In this document: one piece after another, positions 1 through 6,572 of the stretch
Layout of the letters: each line of letters starts with the position of its first letter
How positions within the stretch are numbered: the stretch's first letter is position 1
Origin: Myxococcales bacterium
GTDB taxonomy: Bacteria; Myxococcota; Polyangia; Fen-1088
Reading direction: 5' to 3'
DNA length: 8,969 nt
Assembly: GCA_003159055.1 (NCBI GenBank)
Contig: PMLH01000639.1
Span: 1 to 8,969 of the forward strand
Translations under genes and position numbers: made by a program
The notes under the pieces: model-generated
Seen by the model: only the letters and a program-made list of their open reading frames with translations
The model's database searches: none
Told to the model about the DNA's origin: nothing

Positions 1-344
<344 letters not shown>

Positions 345-1625
345 CTACTTTCCGCCGCAGTGACCAATTTCCACATCGGGACGAAGTCCCTGCGCACGTG
401 CCAGGTAAAAGAGGCCGTCCATCTCCGCTGTCCCGGGACAAACCAGCGACCCTACCTCGGAGCGGAGGAGCGCGCGATCGAGCAGCCGCATGGGCGCGAT
501 CGTTCGGCGCAGGCCTCGCCGGCTGTCCATCGCTGGCGAAAGCGCCACCATGGCTGCGAGAGCGAACGTCGCGGCCAAGCGCGCCCGGCCAAGCCGGCTC
601 CCCACGTGCAGAATCCCGGCGCACGCAAACACGCACGTGATGGCGATGGCCAGCGGCAAGGCGGCCCGCGTGGGGCCCCACATCGAGGCCGCGCGTTCGG
701 CCGAATGGGTGAACAGTAGAGAGGTGAGTGCGGCCAGCGCCAGCCATGCCGTCAGCACCGCGGCGCGACTGGCGAGCGCCACGATGCCAATCACGGCCAG
801 CAGCGAGCCCACAACCCCGACTTCATCCGCAAGTTCAATCGCGCTCGTCCAAAGCTCCCCGCCGTGGTGCATGCCCAGTTGGGACACGCCGGAAAACAGC
901 CGCACTGCCGCCGTCGGCACCGACGCAGCGGCGACGCATGCAAGCGCGGCAGTCCCCCACGCGGCGACGAAACACAAGGGTGCCAGGAGCGGCCAGCGGG
1001 CGCCCTTGCGCAACGACCAAATGGCCAGCCCGACCAGCGGCGGCCAGAGTAAAGGTCCGGCCACCGCATCGACCCCGGCCGAGAGCCCCGCGAGCCCAGC
1101 CAACGCGTATCCGGCCGTCGACTGACCGTGGTCTCGCAACAGCACAAAGCCCGGCACGAGTGCCGCAACCAGGACAACAAGCGTGGCAGCCGCAGTGCCG
1201 GCCGTGGCGCCAAGATCGAACGTCGAGAGTGAAAAGGCCGTGGCCAGAGCTGCCCCGAGGGCGGCGACGGGCTCGTGCATAAAATCCCGCGGCTCCTGGC
1301 GCGCATGGGTCGGCGGCCGCACAAGCGCACAAACCAGCAGACACAACCGGCCGACCAGAGCGATGGCCAGAGCGCAAAGCACCGCCGAAACCAGATTGGC
1401 GCGCAAGGGCGTGTCCCCGAGCGGTAGGAACTGGCCAACCCGCATGGCCAGCAGCGCGAAAAACGCGGGCTGCGTGCCGGTATCAAGCGCGATGCCGGCC
1501 GCCACCAGGGATGCGCCCTCCACGCGGGCCAGCCCGAGCGGCATCGCCAAGGCATAGAGTAATAGCGCGCCGGCGAAGATCGCCGGATCTAGTAAAGGCC
1601 AGTCGCGCGGTCTGCTAGCCCCCAT
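345..1625 (-). CDS. Polytopic membrane protein, DUF2723 (GT-C glycosyltransferase-like) family
   Basis: A 426-residue integral membrane protein with about ten hydrophobic segments, the first at residues 14-33 and the last near 370. The N-terminal block (residues 38-90: loop after TM1, then PLGDTPLRANLVSAVL) follows the layout of DUF2723 proteins, where the first transmembrane helix is followed by an acidic loop, a Pro-rich motif and an R(V/A)NL(M/V)SA helix. The soluble tail has the family-like pattern of a small beta strand and a helix ending in RPDV (residues 415-418). DUF2723 proteins are thought to be GT-C-type enzymes moving lipid-linked sugars across the membrane; the substrate here is unknown. 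The usual HPPGYP motif is degenerate (TGTQPAF, residues 49-55), so activity is uncertain. The ATG at 1625 was chosen because GAGGG lies just upstream; an ATG at 1697 would add 24 unlikely residues. Same strand as dnaK, divergent from ribF. The family call is from pattern recognition. Confidence 0.72.
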   Translation of the reverse strand: MGASRPRDWPLLDPAIFAGALLLYALAMPLGLARVEGASLVAAGIALDTGTQPAFFALLAMRVGQFLPLGDTPLRANLVSAVLCALAIALVGRLCLLVCALVRPPTHARQEPRDFMHEPVAALGAALATAFSLSTFDLGATAGTAAATLVVLVAALVPGFVLLRDHGQSTAGYALAGLAGLSAGVDAVAGPLLWPPLVGLAIWSLRKGARWPLLAPLCFVAAWGTAALACVAAASVPTAAVRLFSGVSQLGMHHGGELWTSAIELADEVGVVGSLLAVIGIVALASRAAVLTAWLALAALTSLLFTHSAERAASMWGPTRAALPLAIAITCVFACAGILHVGSRLGRARLAATFALAAMVALSPAMDSRRGLRRTIAPMRLLDRALLRSEVGSLVCPGTAEMDGLFYLARAQGLRPDVEIGHCGGK

Positions 1626-1637
1626 TGTCCCTCGGCC

Positions 1638-1686
1638 TAGCCCGCACGCCCATCGACTTGGTTCGGCTGACGAAAAATGCGGGCTA
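1638..1686. repeat. 9-bp perfect inverted repeat in the divergent DUF2723/ribF intergenic region
   Basis: TAGCCCGCA at 1638-1646 is the exact reverse complement of TGCGGGCTA at 1678-1686, with 31 bases between the arms. Two further G:C pairs (1634-1635 with 1689-1690) lie beyond a two-base mismatch. The left arm sits directly upstream of the ribosome-binding site of the minus-strand membrane-protein gene, and the right arm lies about 60-95 bases before the candidate ribF starts. It could be an operator for a dimeric regulator binding two half-sites, or a long-loop hairpin in the leader of the membrane-protein mRNA. The inverted repeat is certain; the function is not. Confidence 0.4.
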
Positions 1687-1781
1687 ATCCTGGTCATGAA
1701 GGTGATCTGAAGCGAAAGCGGGTCAGAAGTCGAGAATGAGGATAGTTGACGAAGCGGGATCTGCCCGGTATCCCGAAAGAA

Positions 1782-2732
1782 GTGCAAACCATTCGAGGAC
1801 GCCGCGGCATCATTCCTGCGCTGGGACGCGGACTGCGCAAACCAGCCGTGGCCATCGGGAACTTCGACGGCGTGCACCTCGGGCATCAGGCGTTGCTGGA
1901 GGAGGCGAAGCGGGTCGCAGCTGCGTCGGGCGGTGAAGTGGTCGCCTTGACCTTCGATCCACACCCTGCCCGCTTCTTTGCGCCCGCGTTGGCGCCGCCC
2001 ATGCTCACCACGCTTGAGCGACGGGCCGAGCTTCTGCAGGAAGCTGGGGCCGAGGTGGTTCTGGTCGAGCCGTTCACGGCAGAGCTGGCTGGCATGGCCG
2101 CCGAGGTCTTTGTCGAGCAGGTCCTGGCCAAGGAGATCGGCGCGCATCACGTCGTCGTCGGTGCAGACTTCAGCTTCGGCAAAGACCGACGTGGCAAGGT
2201 CGAGCAGTTGAGGGATCTCGGCTCCCGCCACGGCATCGGACTTTCGGTCATTCCCCAGATCAGCTCGAACGGCCTGCCGTGCTCGTCGACCAAGATTCGC
2301 GAGTTCGTGCTGGAGGGCCGGGTGGAAGGCGCCAGCATGCTGCTCGGGCGGCCGTTCGAAATCGATGGCCGCGTGGTTCGCGGCTTGCAGCGCGGCCGCA
2401 CCTTGGGCGTGCCCACCGCGAACCTCGCACAGGACGGCGAAATCTGCCCCAAGCCGGGCGTCTACGCCGGACGGGCACAGCGGCTGGACGGTGACGCGCC
2501 CTGGTTCGCAGCCGCCATCAGCATCGGCAACAATCCGACCTTTGCCGACAAGGGCGATCCGCAGGTTCTCATCGAAGCTTACCTGCTCGACTTTCAGGGC
2601 GACCTCTACGATGCTCGCTTGCGCCTGGCTTTTCTGGCGCATTTGCGCGAACAACGTCGATTCTCTGCGGTGGAAGATCTCGTGGCCGAGATCCAGCGCG
2701 ACATTGCCCGCGTCCGGGAGATTTGCACATGA
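1782..2732 (+). CDS. ribF: Bifunctional riboflavin kinase / FAD synthetase RibF
   Basis: RibF phosphorylates riboflavin to FMN and then adenylates FMN to FAD in the cytoplasm. The N-terminal nucleotidyltransferase-like domain has GNFDGVHLGH (residues 26-35, the ATP-binding HxGH-type motif), TFDPHPARFF, VVVGADFSFGKDRRG and the SSTKIR motif (168-173). The C-terminal flavokinase domain has TLGVPTAN (207-214), GVYAG, GNNPTF (249-254) and a likely catalytic Glu265 in IEAYLLDFQGDLY, then the usual terminal helix region. The length of 316 residues is normal. The GTG at 1782 gives the family-typical beginning (V/M)QTIRG but only a weak GAAAGAA upstream. A TTG at 1746 has a better GAGG ribosome-binding site 4 bases before it and would add 12 residues, so the start is open. 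The stop overlaps the next gene's ATG (ATGA), indicating translational coupling. A long open frame on the opposite strand is a composition shadow. Confidence 0.96.
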   Translation: MQTIRGRRGIIPALGRGLRKPAVAIGNFDGVHLGHQALLEEAKRVAAASGGEVVALTFDPHPARFFAPALAPPMLTTLERRAELLQEAGAEVVLVEPFTAELAGMAAEVFVEQVLAKEIGAHHVVVGADFSFGKDRRGKVEQLRDLGSRHGIGLSVIPQISSNGLPCSSTKIREFVLEGRVEGASMLLGRPFEIDGRVVRGLQRGRTLGVPTANLAQDGEICPKPGVYAGRAQRLDGDAPWFAAAISIGNNPTFADKGDPQVLIEAYLLDFQGDLYDARLRLAFLAHLREQRRFSAVEDLVAEIQRDIARVREICT

Positions 2733-3208
2733 CAACCGATCACCTGTACGAAACCGAGACCATGGCCGAGTTGTGCGCGAGACAGGGGCGCCTCGGCGAG
2801 GCCATCTCGATCTATCGGGCGCTCTCTGAGAATAGTGCCGATTCGGCGACGCGAACGCGTGCCCAGGCCAGGCTCGCCACGCTCGAATCGACTTGGCAGC
2901 CGCTGCGCGAGACCGAGGTTCCACCCGCGGACATTCCCTTGCCCGCCGAACCGGGTGTCGCGGTCTTGGTCGGCGACGATCAGATCACCGTCGCGTGGGC
3001 ACTGCCCGCCGACACTACGCCTCTGACCTTGGACCTGCTCGTGCTACAGAAGAGCAGCGCTGGGATCGATGCGCAGAAGAAGCTCCTGCCCGTGGACGTG
3101 CCATCGGGACGAATCGGACTGTCGGTACCCTCGGTCCATTCGGCCATCGCTGCCGCCGGAACCGTGCGCGCTGGACGCTTCGTGGCGCTGGCCAAGTCGA
3201 GCGGCTAG
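2729..3208 (+). CDS. Small TPR-containing protein of unknown function, coupled to ribF
   Basis: A 159-residue soluble protein with no signal peptide or membrane segment. Residues 7-34 (LYETETMAELCARQGRLGEA, continuing ISIYRALSEN) form one tetratricopeptide-type helix pair, followed by a third helix at about 38-53 (TRTRAQARLATLE). TPR helices normally bind other proteins. After a Pro-rich linker (65-75), residues 77-159 look like short beta strands (AVLVGDDQITVAWALP and LTLDLLVLQ), suggesting a small beta-sandwich or fibronectin-like domain; this is inferred from the hydrophobic pattern only. The ATG at 2729 overlaps the ribF stop by ATGA, so the protein is probably made together with RibF. 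TPR proteins beginning in this ETMAEL(Y/C)xxQG style are familiar from myxobacteria-like genomes, without known function. The gene converges on mepA 58 bases downstream. Confidence 0.78.
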   Translation: MTTDHLYETETMAELCARQGRLGEAISIYRALSENSADSATRTRAQARLATLESTWQPLRETEVPPADIPLPAEPGVAVLVGDDQITVAWALPADTTPLTLDLLVLQKSSAGIDAQKKLLPVDVPSGRIGLSVPSVHSAIAAAGTVRAGRFVALAKSSG

Positions 3209-3250
3209 GCCGGTGGCGGGCGCCGGCGACGGATCGGGGTTCGGCATCCG
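3209..3250. terminator. Short GC-rich hairpins in the convergent gap between the TPR gene and mepA
   Basis: The 58-base convergent gap holds two small inverted repeats: GCCGG (3209-3213) with CCGGC (3223-3227), and CGGAT (3230-3234) with ATCCG (3246-3250). Either could form a short stem, the first directly after the TPR-gene stop. Neither has a T-tract, so intrinsic termination is not shown; Rho-dependent ending is equally possible. Confidence 0.2.
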
Positions 3251-3266
3251 GTTGCAAACGGCTGTG

Positions 3267-4136
3267 CTACCGCTTTTCGGTGAGCACGCCTTCGCAGCGC
3301 TCGGGCATCGCGGGCGTTCCTTCGCCGGGCGGCACGCGTTTGGCCGCGGTCTTCTGCGCGTCGCCGGAAAACCACCAATTGAGCGAAGCATCGCAGCCAT
3401 CGCCCCCGGTGAGCGGCGGCTGTGGCGTGCAGTCGGGGCTGCTCGCCGGGCAGCGCAACCGAACGTGGAAATGATCCTGATGTCCCCACCACGGCCGCAC
3501 ACGTCCCAGCCAAGGACCTCGCTTACTCTTGTCTTGGCACAAAGCCCGTTTGACGGCCGGGTGGACAAAAATACGATCGACCGATGGCCGCGAGGCAGCC
3601 AATTCGAGCAAGCGGACCGCCGAAGAGCTCCACGCCGGTAGCATCTTCTGGCTGCGCAGATCGACGACCGAAGGTGGCGTCGCCGACTTGCCTGGCAGGA
3701 ACGGTTTGGCAGGCGGACCATACCACAGGTCGACATCGAGACCGCTTTGGTGGCTTCGATGGCCGGTCGGAGTGGGGCCGCCGCGAGGTTGGCCGAGATC
3801 GCCAACATACAGGGGACCGAGCTTCTGCTTGTGAGCCGCAACCGCAAGCTCGCGAAGGTAGCCAATCAAATCCGGATGGCCGAATTCACGGTGCCGCTCG
3901 GGATGGACAACGACGTAGTTCGGGTTCCGCTGCGGCAAGACAGCCGCGCCCTGAAGACAGCCGGACCCTGGTTGCCCGATGGAACGGGCGAGCCCCGCAC
4001 TGGGCGATGCGACCCGGCTCCAGCGCGGATCGAACCCATGCTGGACCGACGCGGCCTCTTGGGCGGCGCCGTCGACGGGCACGCCGCCGTCAGGACCGCC
4101 CGCCGAAGCTAGGAGCACAATCAAGAGTGGCGACAT
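3267..4136 (-). CDS. mepA: Penicillin-insensitive murein endopeptidase MepA (peptidase M74)
   Basis: MepA is a periplasmic zinc endopeptidase that cuts D-Ala-mDAP (and LD) cross-links in peptidoglycan during wall growth and is not inhibited by beta-lactams. The LAS-type metal site is clear: GHRSHQSGLDVDLW (ligands His129 and Asp136, numbered from the ATG at 4136) and WWGHQDHFHVRLRCP (ligand His224, with His222 nearby). Other family blocks are YVVVHPERHREFGHP, VGDLGQPRGGPTPTG and RIFVHPAVKRALC. Six cysteines (60, 200, 229, 236, 248, 281) have spacings that fit the three disulfides I recall for the E. coli enzyme, as expected for an exported protein. The 289-residue length is normal. The N-terminus MSPLLIVLLASAGG looks like a short signal peptide but lacks a basic n-region. 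In-frame TTG 4145 and GTG 4139 are alternative starts; an AGG lies a few bases before the TTG, and a stop follows further upstream, so no long extension exists. It converges on the TPR gene and diverges from the esterase operon. Confidence 0.93.
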   Translation of the reverse strand: MSPLLIVLLASAGGPDGGVPVDGAAQEAASVQHGFDPRWSRVASPSAGLARSIGQPGSGCLQGAAVLPQRNPNYVVVHPERHREFGHPDLIGYLRELAVAAHKQKLGPLYVGDLGQPRGGPTPTGHRSHQSGLDVDLWYGPPAKPFLPGKSATPPSVVDLRSQKMLPAWSSSAVRLLELAASRPSVDRIFVHPAVKRALCQDKSKRGPWLGRVRPWWGHQDHFHVRLRCPASSPDCTPQPPLTGGDGCDASLNWWFSGDAQKTAAKRVPPGEGTPAMPERCEGVLTEKR

Positions 4137-4176
4137 CACCAGCAATCTGCCTGACGCCGAAGGGATGAGCTAGTTT

Positions 4177-4199
4177 CAGGTCAGGGCAGTGCCCCCCTG
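4177..4199. other. Hairpin-forming sequence in the mepA/esterase divergent region
   Basis: GGGC (4184-4187) and GCCC (4191-4194) pair around a three-base loop, and CAGG (4177-4180) pairs with CCTG (4196-4199) across a small internal loop. It lies 41 bases or more before the mepA start on the minus strand and about 70 bases before the esterase start on the plus strand. It may be a leader structure, an operator or chance in GC-rich DNA. Confidence 0.25.
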
Positions 4200-4259
4200 C
4201 GCTCCAATGCCTCACCGCCTGGCTGCCACTTTCTGGGTTCGCGACCAGCGCCACCCGAC

Positions 4260-4265
4260 TATGAT
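4260..4265 (+). promoter_or_regulatory. Candidate -10 element of the esterase-glpK operon, placed for leaderless transcription
   Basis: TATGAT matches the -10 consensus TATAAT at five of six positions and ends six bases before the in-frame GTG at 4272 (three before the GTG at 4269). At the usual -10-to-start distance, transcription would begin at or next to the start codon, giving a leaderless mRNA. No good ribosome-binding site is seen before either GTG, which fits. The -35 region is poor (TTCGCG at 16-base spacing). Assignment is tentative. Confidence 0.35.
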
Positions 4266-4268
4266 GGC

Positions 4269-5108
4269 GTGGTGACCGAATTGCACAGCCCGGGGGGCGG
4301 AGACAAGTCGCCCATCTTCACCTCTCGCCGAGGTCCGGCGGTGCTCTGCCTGCACGGCCTGACCGGAACGCCATATGAAGTCGCCCCGCTGGCGCACGCG
4401 CTTGTGCAAGCAGGCTTCTCGGTCTCGGCGCCTCTTCTTGCCGGCCACGGCGGCACCAGCGTGGCGCTCGCAGCGACGCGCTGGCAAGACTGGTTTGCCT
4501 CGGCCGAAGCGGCGTTCGAAAAGCTGCGCGAAGCATCCGGCGGAGGCCCCGTCGCCATGCTGGGCTTTTCCATGGGTGGGCTTGTGGCGTTACGCCTGGC
4601 GCGTCTGCGTCCGGAGAGCGTCTCGGCCCTGGTGGCGCTTTCCGTACCGCTGCGACTCCCGCCATGGCAGATCGTGGCCGCCAAGGCATGGCGACGATTG
4701 CCTTCATTCCTTCGCCGCGGGCCGCTCGCCGTCATGCGGAAGCGGGGTGGCAGCGACGTCACCGATGAGAACGTGCGTCGAGAGAATCCGGGAATTCCAG
4801 AAATACCCATCGCTGGAATCGCCGAGATGGTCGACCTGGCCGAAATCGTACGTCGCGATCTCACCTTCATTCGGCAGCCCACGCTGGTGGCGCACGGCGA
4901 GCTCGACCACACCATCGCGCTGCAGGCCAGCTACGAATTGGCGGGCAGTCTGGCCGCGGAGGTCGTCAATCGTCTGTGGTTGCCGCGCTCGGGCCACTTG
5001 ATCGGCGTCGACGTCGAACACGCCCAACTGGCCAAGGCCGTGGTCCAATTCCTCAGCCAGCACACCCATCGCGAGGCCGCCGCCTCACCGGAGAGCCGTC
5101 CAGCATGA
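4269..5108 (+). CDS. Alpha/beta-hydrolase esterase (carboxylesterase / monoacylglycerol-lipase-like)
   Basis: A 279-residue cytoplasmic serine hydrolase resembling Est30-type carboxylesterases and bacterial monoacylglycerol lipases, which release fatty acid from short- to medium-chain esters or monoglycerides. The oxyanion-hole motif is LCLHGLTGTPYE (HG at 29-30). The nucleophile elbow is GFSMGG with Ser101. The acid is Asp213 in AHGELDHTI and the base is His243 in LPRSGHLIGVD, completing a canonical catalytic triad in the expected order. The region at about 125-200 is the cap, rich in Arg/Lys around 142-171. There is no signal peptide or membrane anchor. The start is GTG, either 4269 or the adjacent 4272; neither has a convincing ribosome-binding site. 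The stop overlaps the glpK ATG (ATGA), so the two are translationally coupled. Next to glycerol kinase, hydrolysis of glycerol esters is a sensible but unproven role; a general carboxylesterase is the alternative. Confidence 0.9.
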   Translation: MVTELHSPGGGDKSPIFTSRRGPAVLCLHGLTGTPYEVAPLAHALVQAGFSVSAPLLAGHGGTSVALAATRWQDWFASAEAAFEKLREASGGGPVAMLGFSMGGLVALRLARLRPESVSALVALSVPLRLPPWQIVAAKAWRRLPSFLRRGPLAVMRKRGGSDVTDENVRRENPGIPEIPIAGIAEMVDLAEIVRRDLTFIRQPTLVAHGELDHTIALQASYELAGSLAAEVVNRLWLPRSGHLIGVDVEHAQLAKAVVQFLSQHTHREAAASPESRPA

Positions 5109-6571
5109 ACCCAACGCTGCTATTGGCGATCGATCAAGGAACCACCGGCACCACGGTACTGCTCATCGACGAGAAACTGCAAATACGCGGCAAGGGCTAC
5201 TGCGAAGTTCCGCAAAGCTACCCTGCGCCGGGCAGGGTCGAGCACGACCCCGAGGCCCTCTGGTCCTCTGTGCTGATGGCATTCCGGGCCGCGCGAGCGC
5301 AAGCCCCAGAGGGAAGCATCGCGGGCCTCGGCATCACCAACCAGCGCGAGACGGTGGTGATGTGGGAAAGGGCCACGGGACGGCCGGTAGCGCCCGCCAT
5401 CGTCTGGCAGGACCGACGAACCGCCGATCGCTGCGAAGCCTTGCGCCGCGCCGGACACGAGCCGCTCTTTCAACGTCAGACCGGGCTGGTCTTGGATCCC
5501 TACTTTTCCGGCACCAAGGTCGCATGGCTGCTCGACAACTTGGATCTTCGCCCGCGCGCCCTGCGGGGGGAGCTGGCCTTCGGCACCGTCGACAGCTTCC
5601 TCGGCTGGCGACTGTCCGGCGGCAAAGCCCACCTGACCGACGTCTCGAACGCGTCGCGGACGTTGCTCTTCGATCTCTCGCGCCTCGACTGGAGCCCCGA
5701 GCTGTGCGAGCTGCTTGGCGTTCCGATGAGCATTCTTCCCCACGTGTGTCCAAGCTCGGGCAGGCTGGCCAGCACATCGGGCGTCGAGGGCATCCCCGAC
5801 GGCACGCCCATCGCGGGAATCGCCGGCGATCAGCAGGCCGCGCTGTTCGGCCAAGGCTGCTTTGGGCGCGGCGACAGCAAGTGCACCTACGGAACTGGGT
5901 CGTTTCTCCTGATGAACGTCGGCGACAAGCCGGTGCTGTCGAAACATCGACTGCTGGGCACGGTGGCCTGGCAGACCAAGGACGGAACCAGCTACGCGCT
6001 CGAAGGCAGCGCGTTCGTGTCGGGCGCGCTCGTGCAGTGGCTGCGCGACGGCCTCGGCATCATCAAGACCGCGGCCGAGATCGAGTCACTGGCCGCGTCG
6101 GTGCCCGACTCGGGCGGCATCACCGTCGTGCCTGCCCTCGCCGGCCTGGGTGCGCCACACTGGCGGCCCGAGGCGCGCGGGATGATCTGCGGAATCTCAC
6201 GCGGAACCACCGCAGCCCACATCGCACGAGCCGCGCTGGAAGCGATGGCGTTGCAGAACGTCGACCTGGTGCGAGCGATGGAGCTCGACGCCGGTCATCC
6301 CATCACCTCGGTGCGCGTCGACGGAGGCGCCTCGGCCAATGACCTGCTGATGCAGATCCAGGCCGACCTGCTTGGCGCGGCCATCGTGCGTCCTGCGATG
6401 GTCGAATCGACCGCGCTTGGCGCTGGACTTTTGGCGGCTTACGGCTTGGGGCTTTACAGCGACCTCGCAAAGAAGCCAGACTACCCGACCGTGGTATTTC
6501 ATCCTCGCCTCGATCCTGCCGAGCGTGAGCGAATCACGATCCGTTGGCGGGAAGCATTGACAAAATCCTAA
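5105..6571 (+). CDS. glpK: Glycerol kinase
   Basis: GlpK transfers phosphate from ATP to glycerol, giving sn-glycerol 3-phosphate for catabolism or phospholipid synthesis. The 488-residue length is typical for this FGGY-family enzyme. Visible motifs are the phosphate loop DQGTTGTT (10-17), GITNQRET with glycerol-contacting Arg81 and Glu82, IVWQDRRT with Trp101, DPYFSGTK with Tyr133, the TDxxNASRT block (178-186), IAGDQQAALFGQ with catalytic Asp242, YGTGSFLLMN, GLGAPHW and VDGGASAN. These match E. coli GlpK throughout. The loop before GDQQ lacks the E. coli Arg236 that binds the inhibitor fructose-1,6-bisphosphate (GTPIAGIAGD here), and no histidine corresponds to the HPr-phosphorylated one of Firmicutes. 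The ATG at 5105 overlaps the esterase stop; a longer in-frame start inside the esterase gene is not credible. No glpF or glpD is in the window. The next gene starts one base after the stop. Confidence 0.97.
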   Translation: MNPTLLLAIDQGTTGTTVLLIDEKLQIRGKGYCEVPQSYPAPGRVEHDPEALWSSVLMAFRAARAQAPEGSIAGLGITNQRETVVMWERATGRPVAPAIVWQDRRTADRCEALRRAGHEPLFQRQTGLVLDPYFSGTKVAWLLDNLDLRPRALRGELAFGTVDSFLGWRLSGGKAHLTDVSNASRTLLFDLSRLDWSPELCELLGVPMSILPHVCPSSGRLASTSGVEGIPDGTPIAGIAGDQQAALFGQGCFGRGDSKCTYGTGSFLLMNVGDKPVLSKHRLLGTVAWQTKDGTSYALEGSAFVSGALVQWLRDGLGIIKTAAEIESLAASVPDSGGITVVPALAGLGAPHWRPEARGMICGISRGTTAAHIARAALEAMALQNVDLVRAMELDAGHPITSVRVDGGASANDLLMQIQADLLGAAIVRPAMVESTALGAGLLAAYGLGLYSDLAKKPDYPTVVFHPRLDPAERERITIRWREALTKS

Positions 6572-6572
6572 C

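Noticed and set aside
490..1282. Plus-strand open frames opposite the DUF2723-type gene
   Set aside because: They are Ala/Arg/Pro-rich composition shadows with no recognisable motif, whereas the minus strand encodes a coherent membrane protein.
1626..1781. FMN riboswitch upstream of ribF
   Set aside because: The stretch is short and I could not find the conserved multi-helix FMN element; the only structure is the single inverted repeat.
1626..2924. Minus-strand open frame continuing upstream of the DUF2723-type gene across all of ribF (859 residues in total)
   Set aside because: It runs fully antisense to ribF, a certain gene; the translated extension is low-complexity and matches no family, and a ribosome-binding site supports the ATG at 1625.
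4261..4275. ATG codons at 4261 and 4264 as the esterase start
   Set aside because: Neither is in the esterase frame: they open other frames, and one of them meets a TGA within four codons.
4976..5104. N-terminal extension of glpK starting inside the esterase gene
   Set aside because: The extra 43 residues are Arg/Pro-rich and unlike any glycerol kinase; the ATG at 5105 matches the family start.
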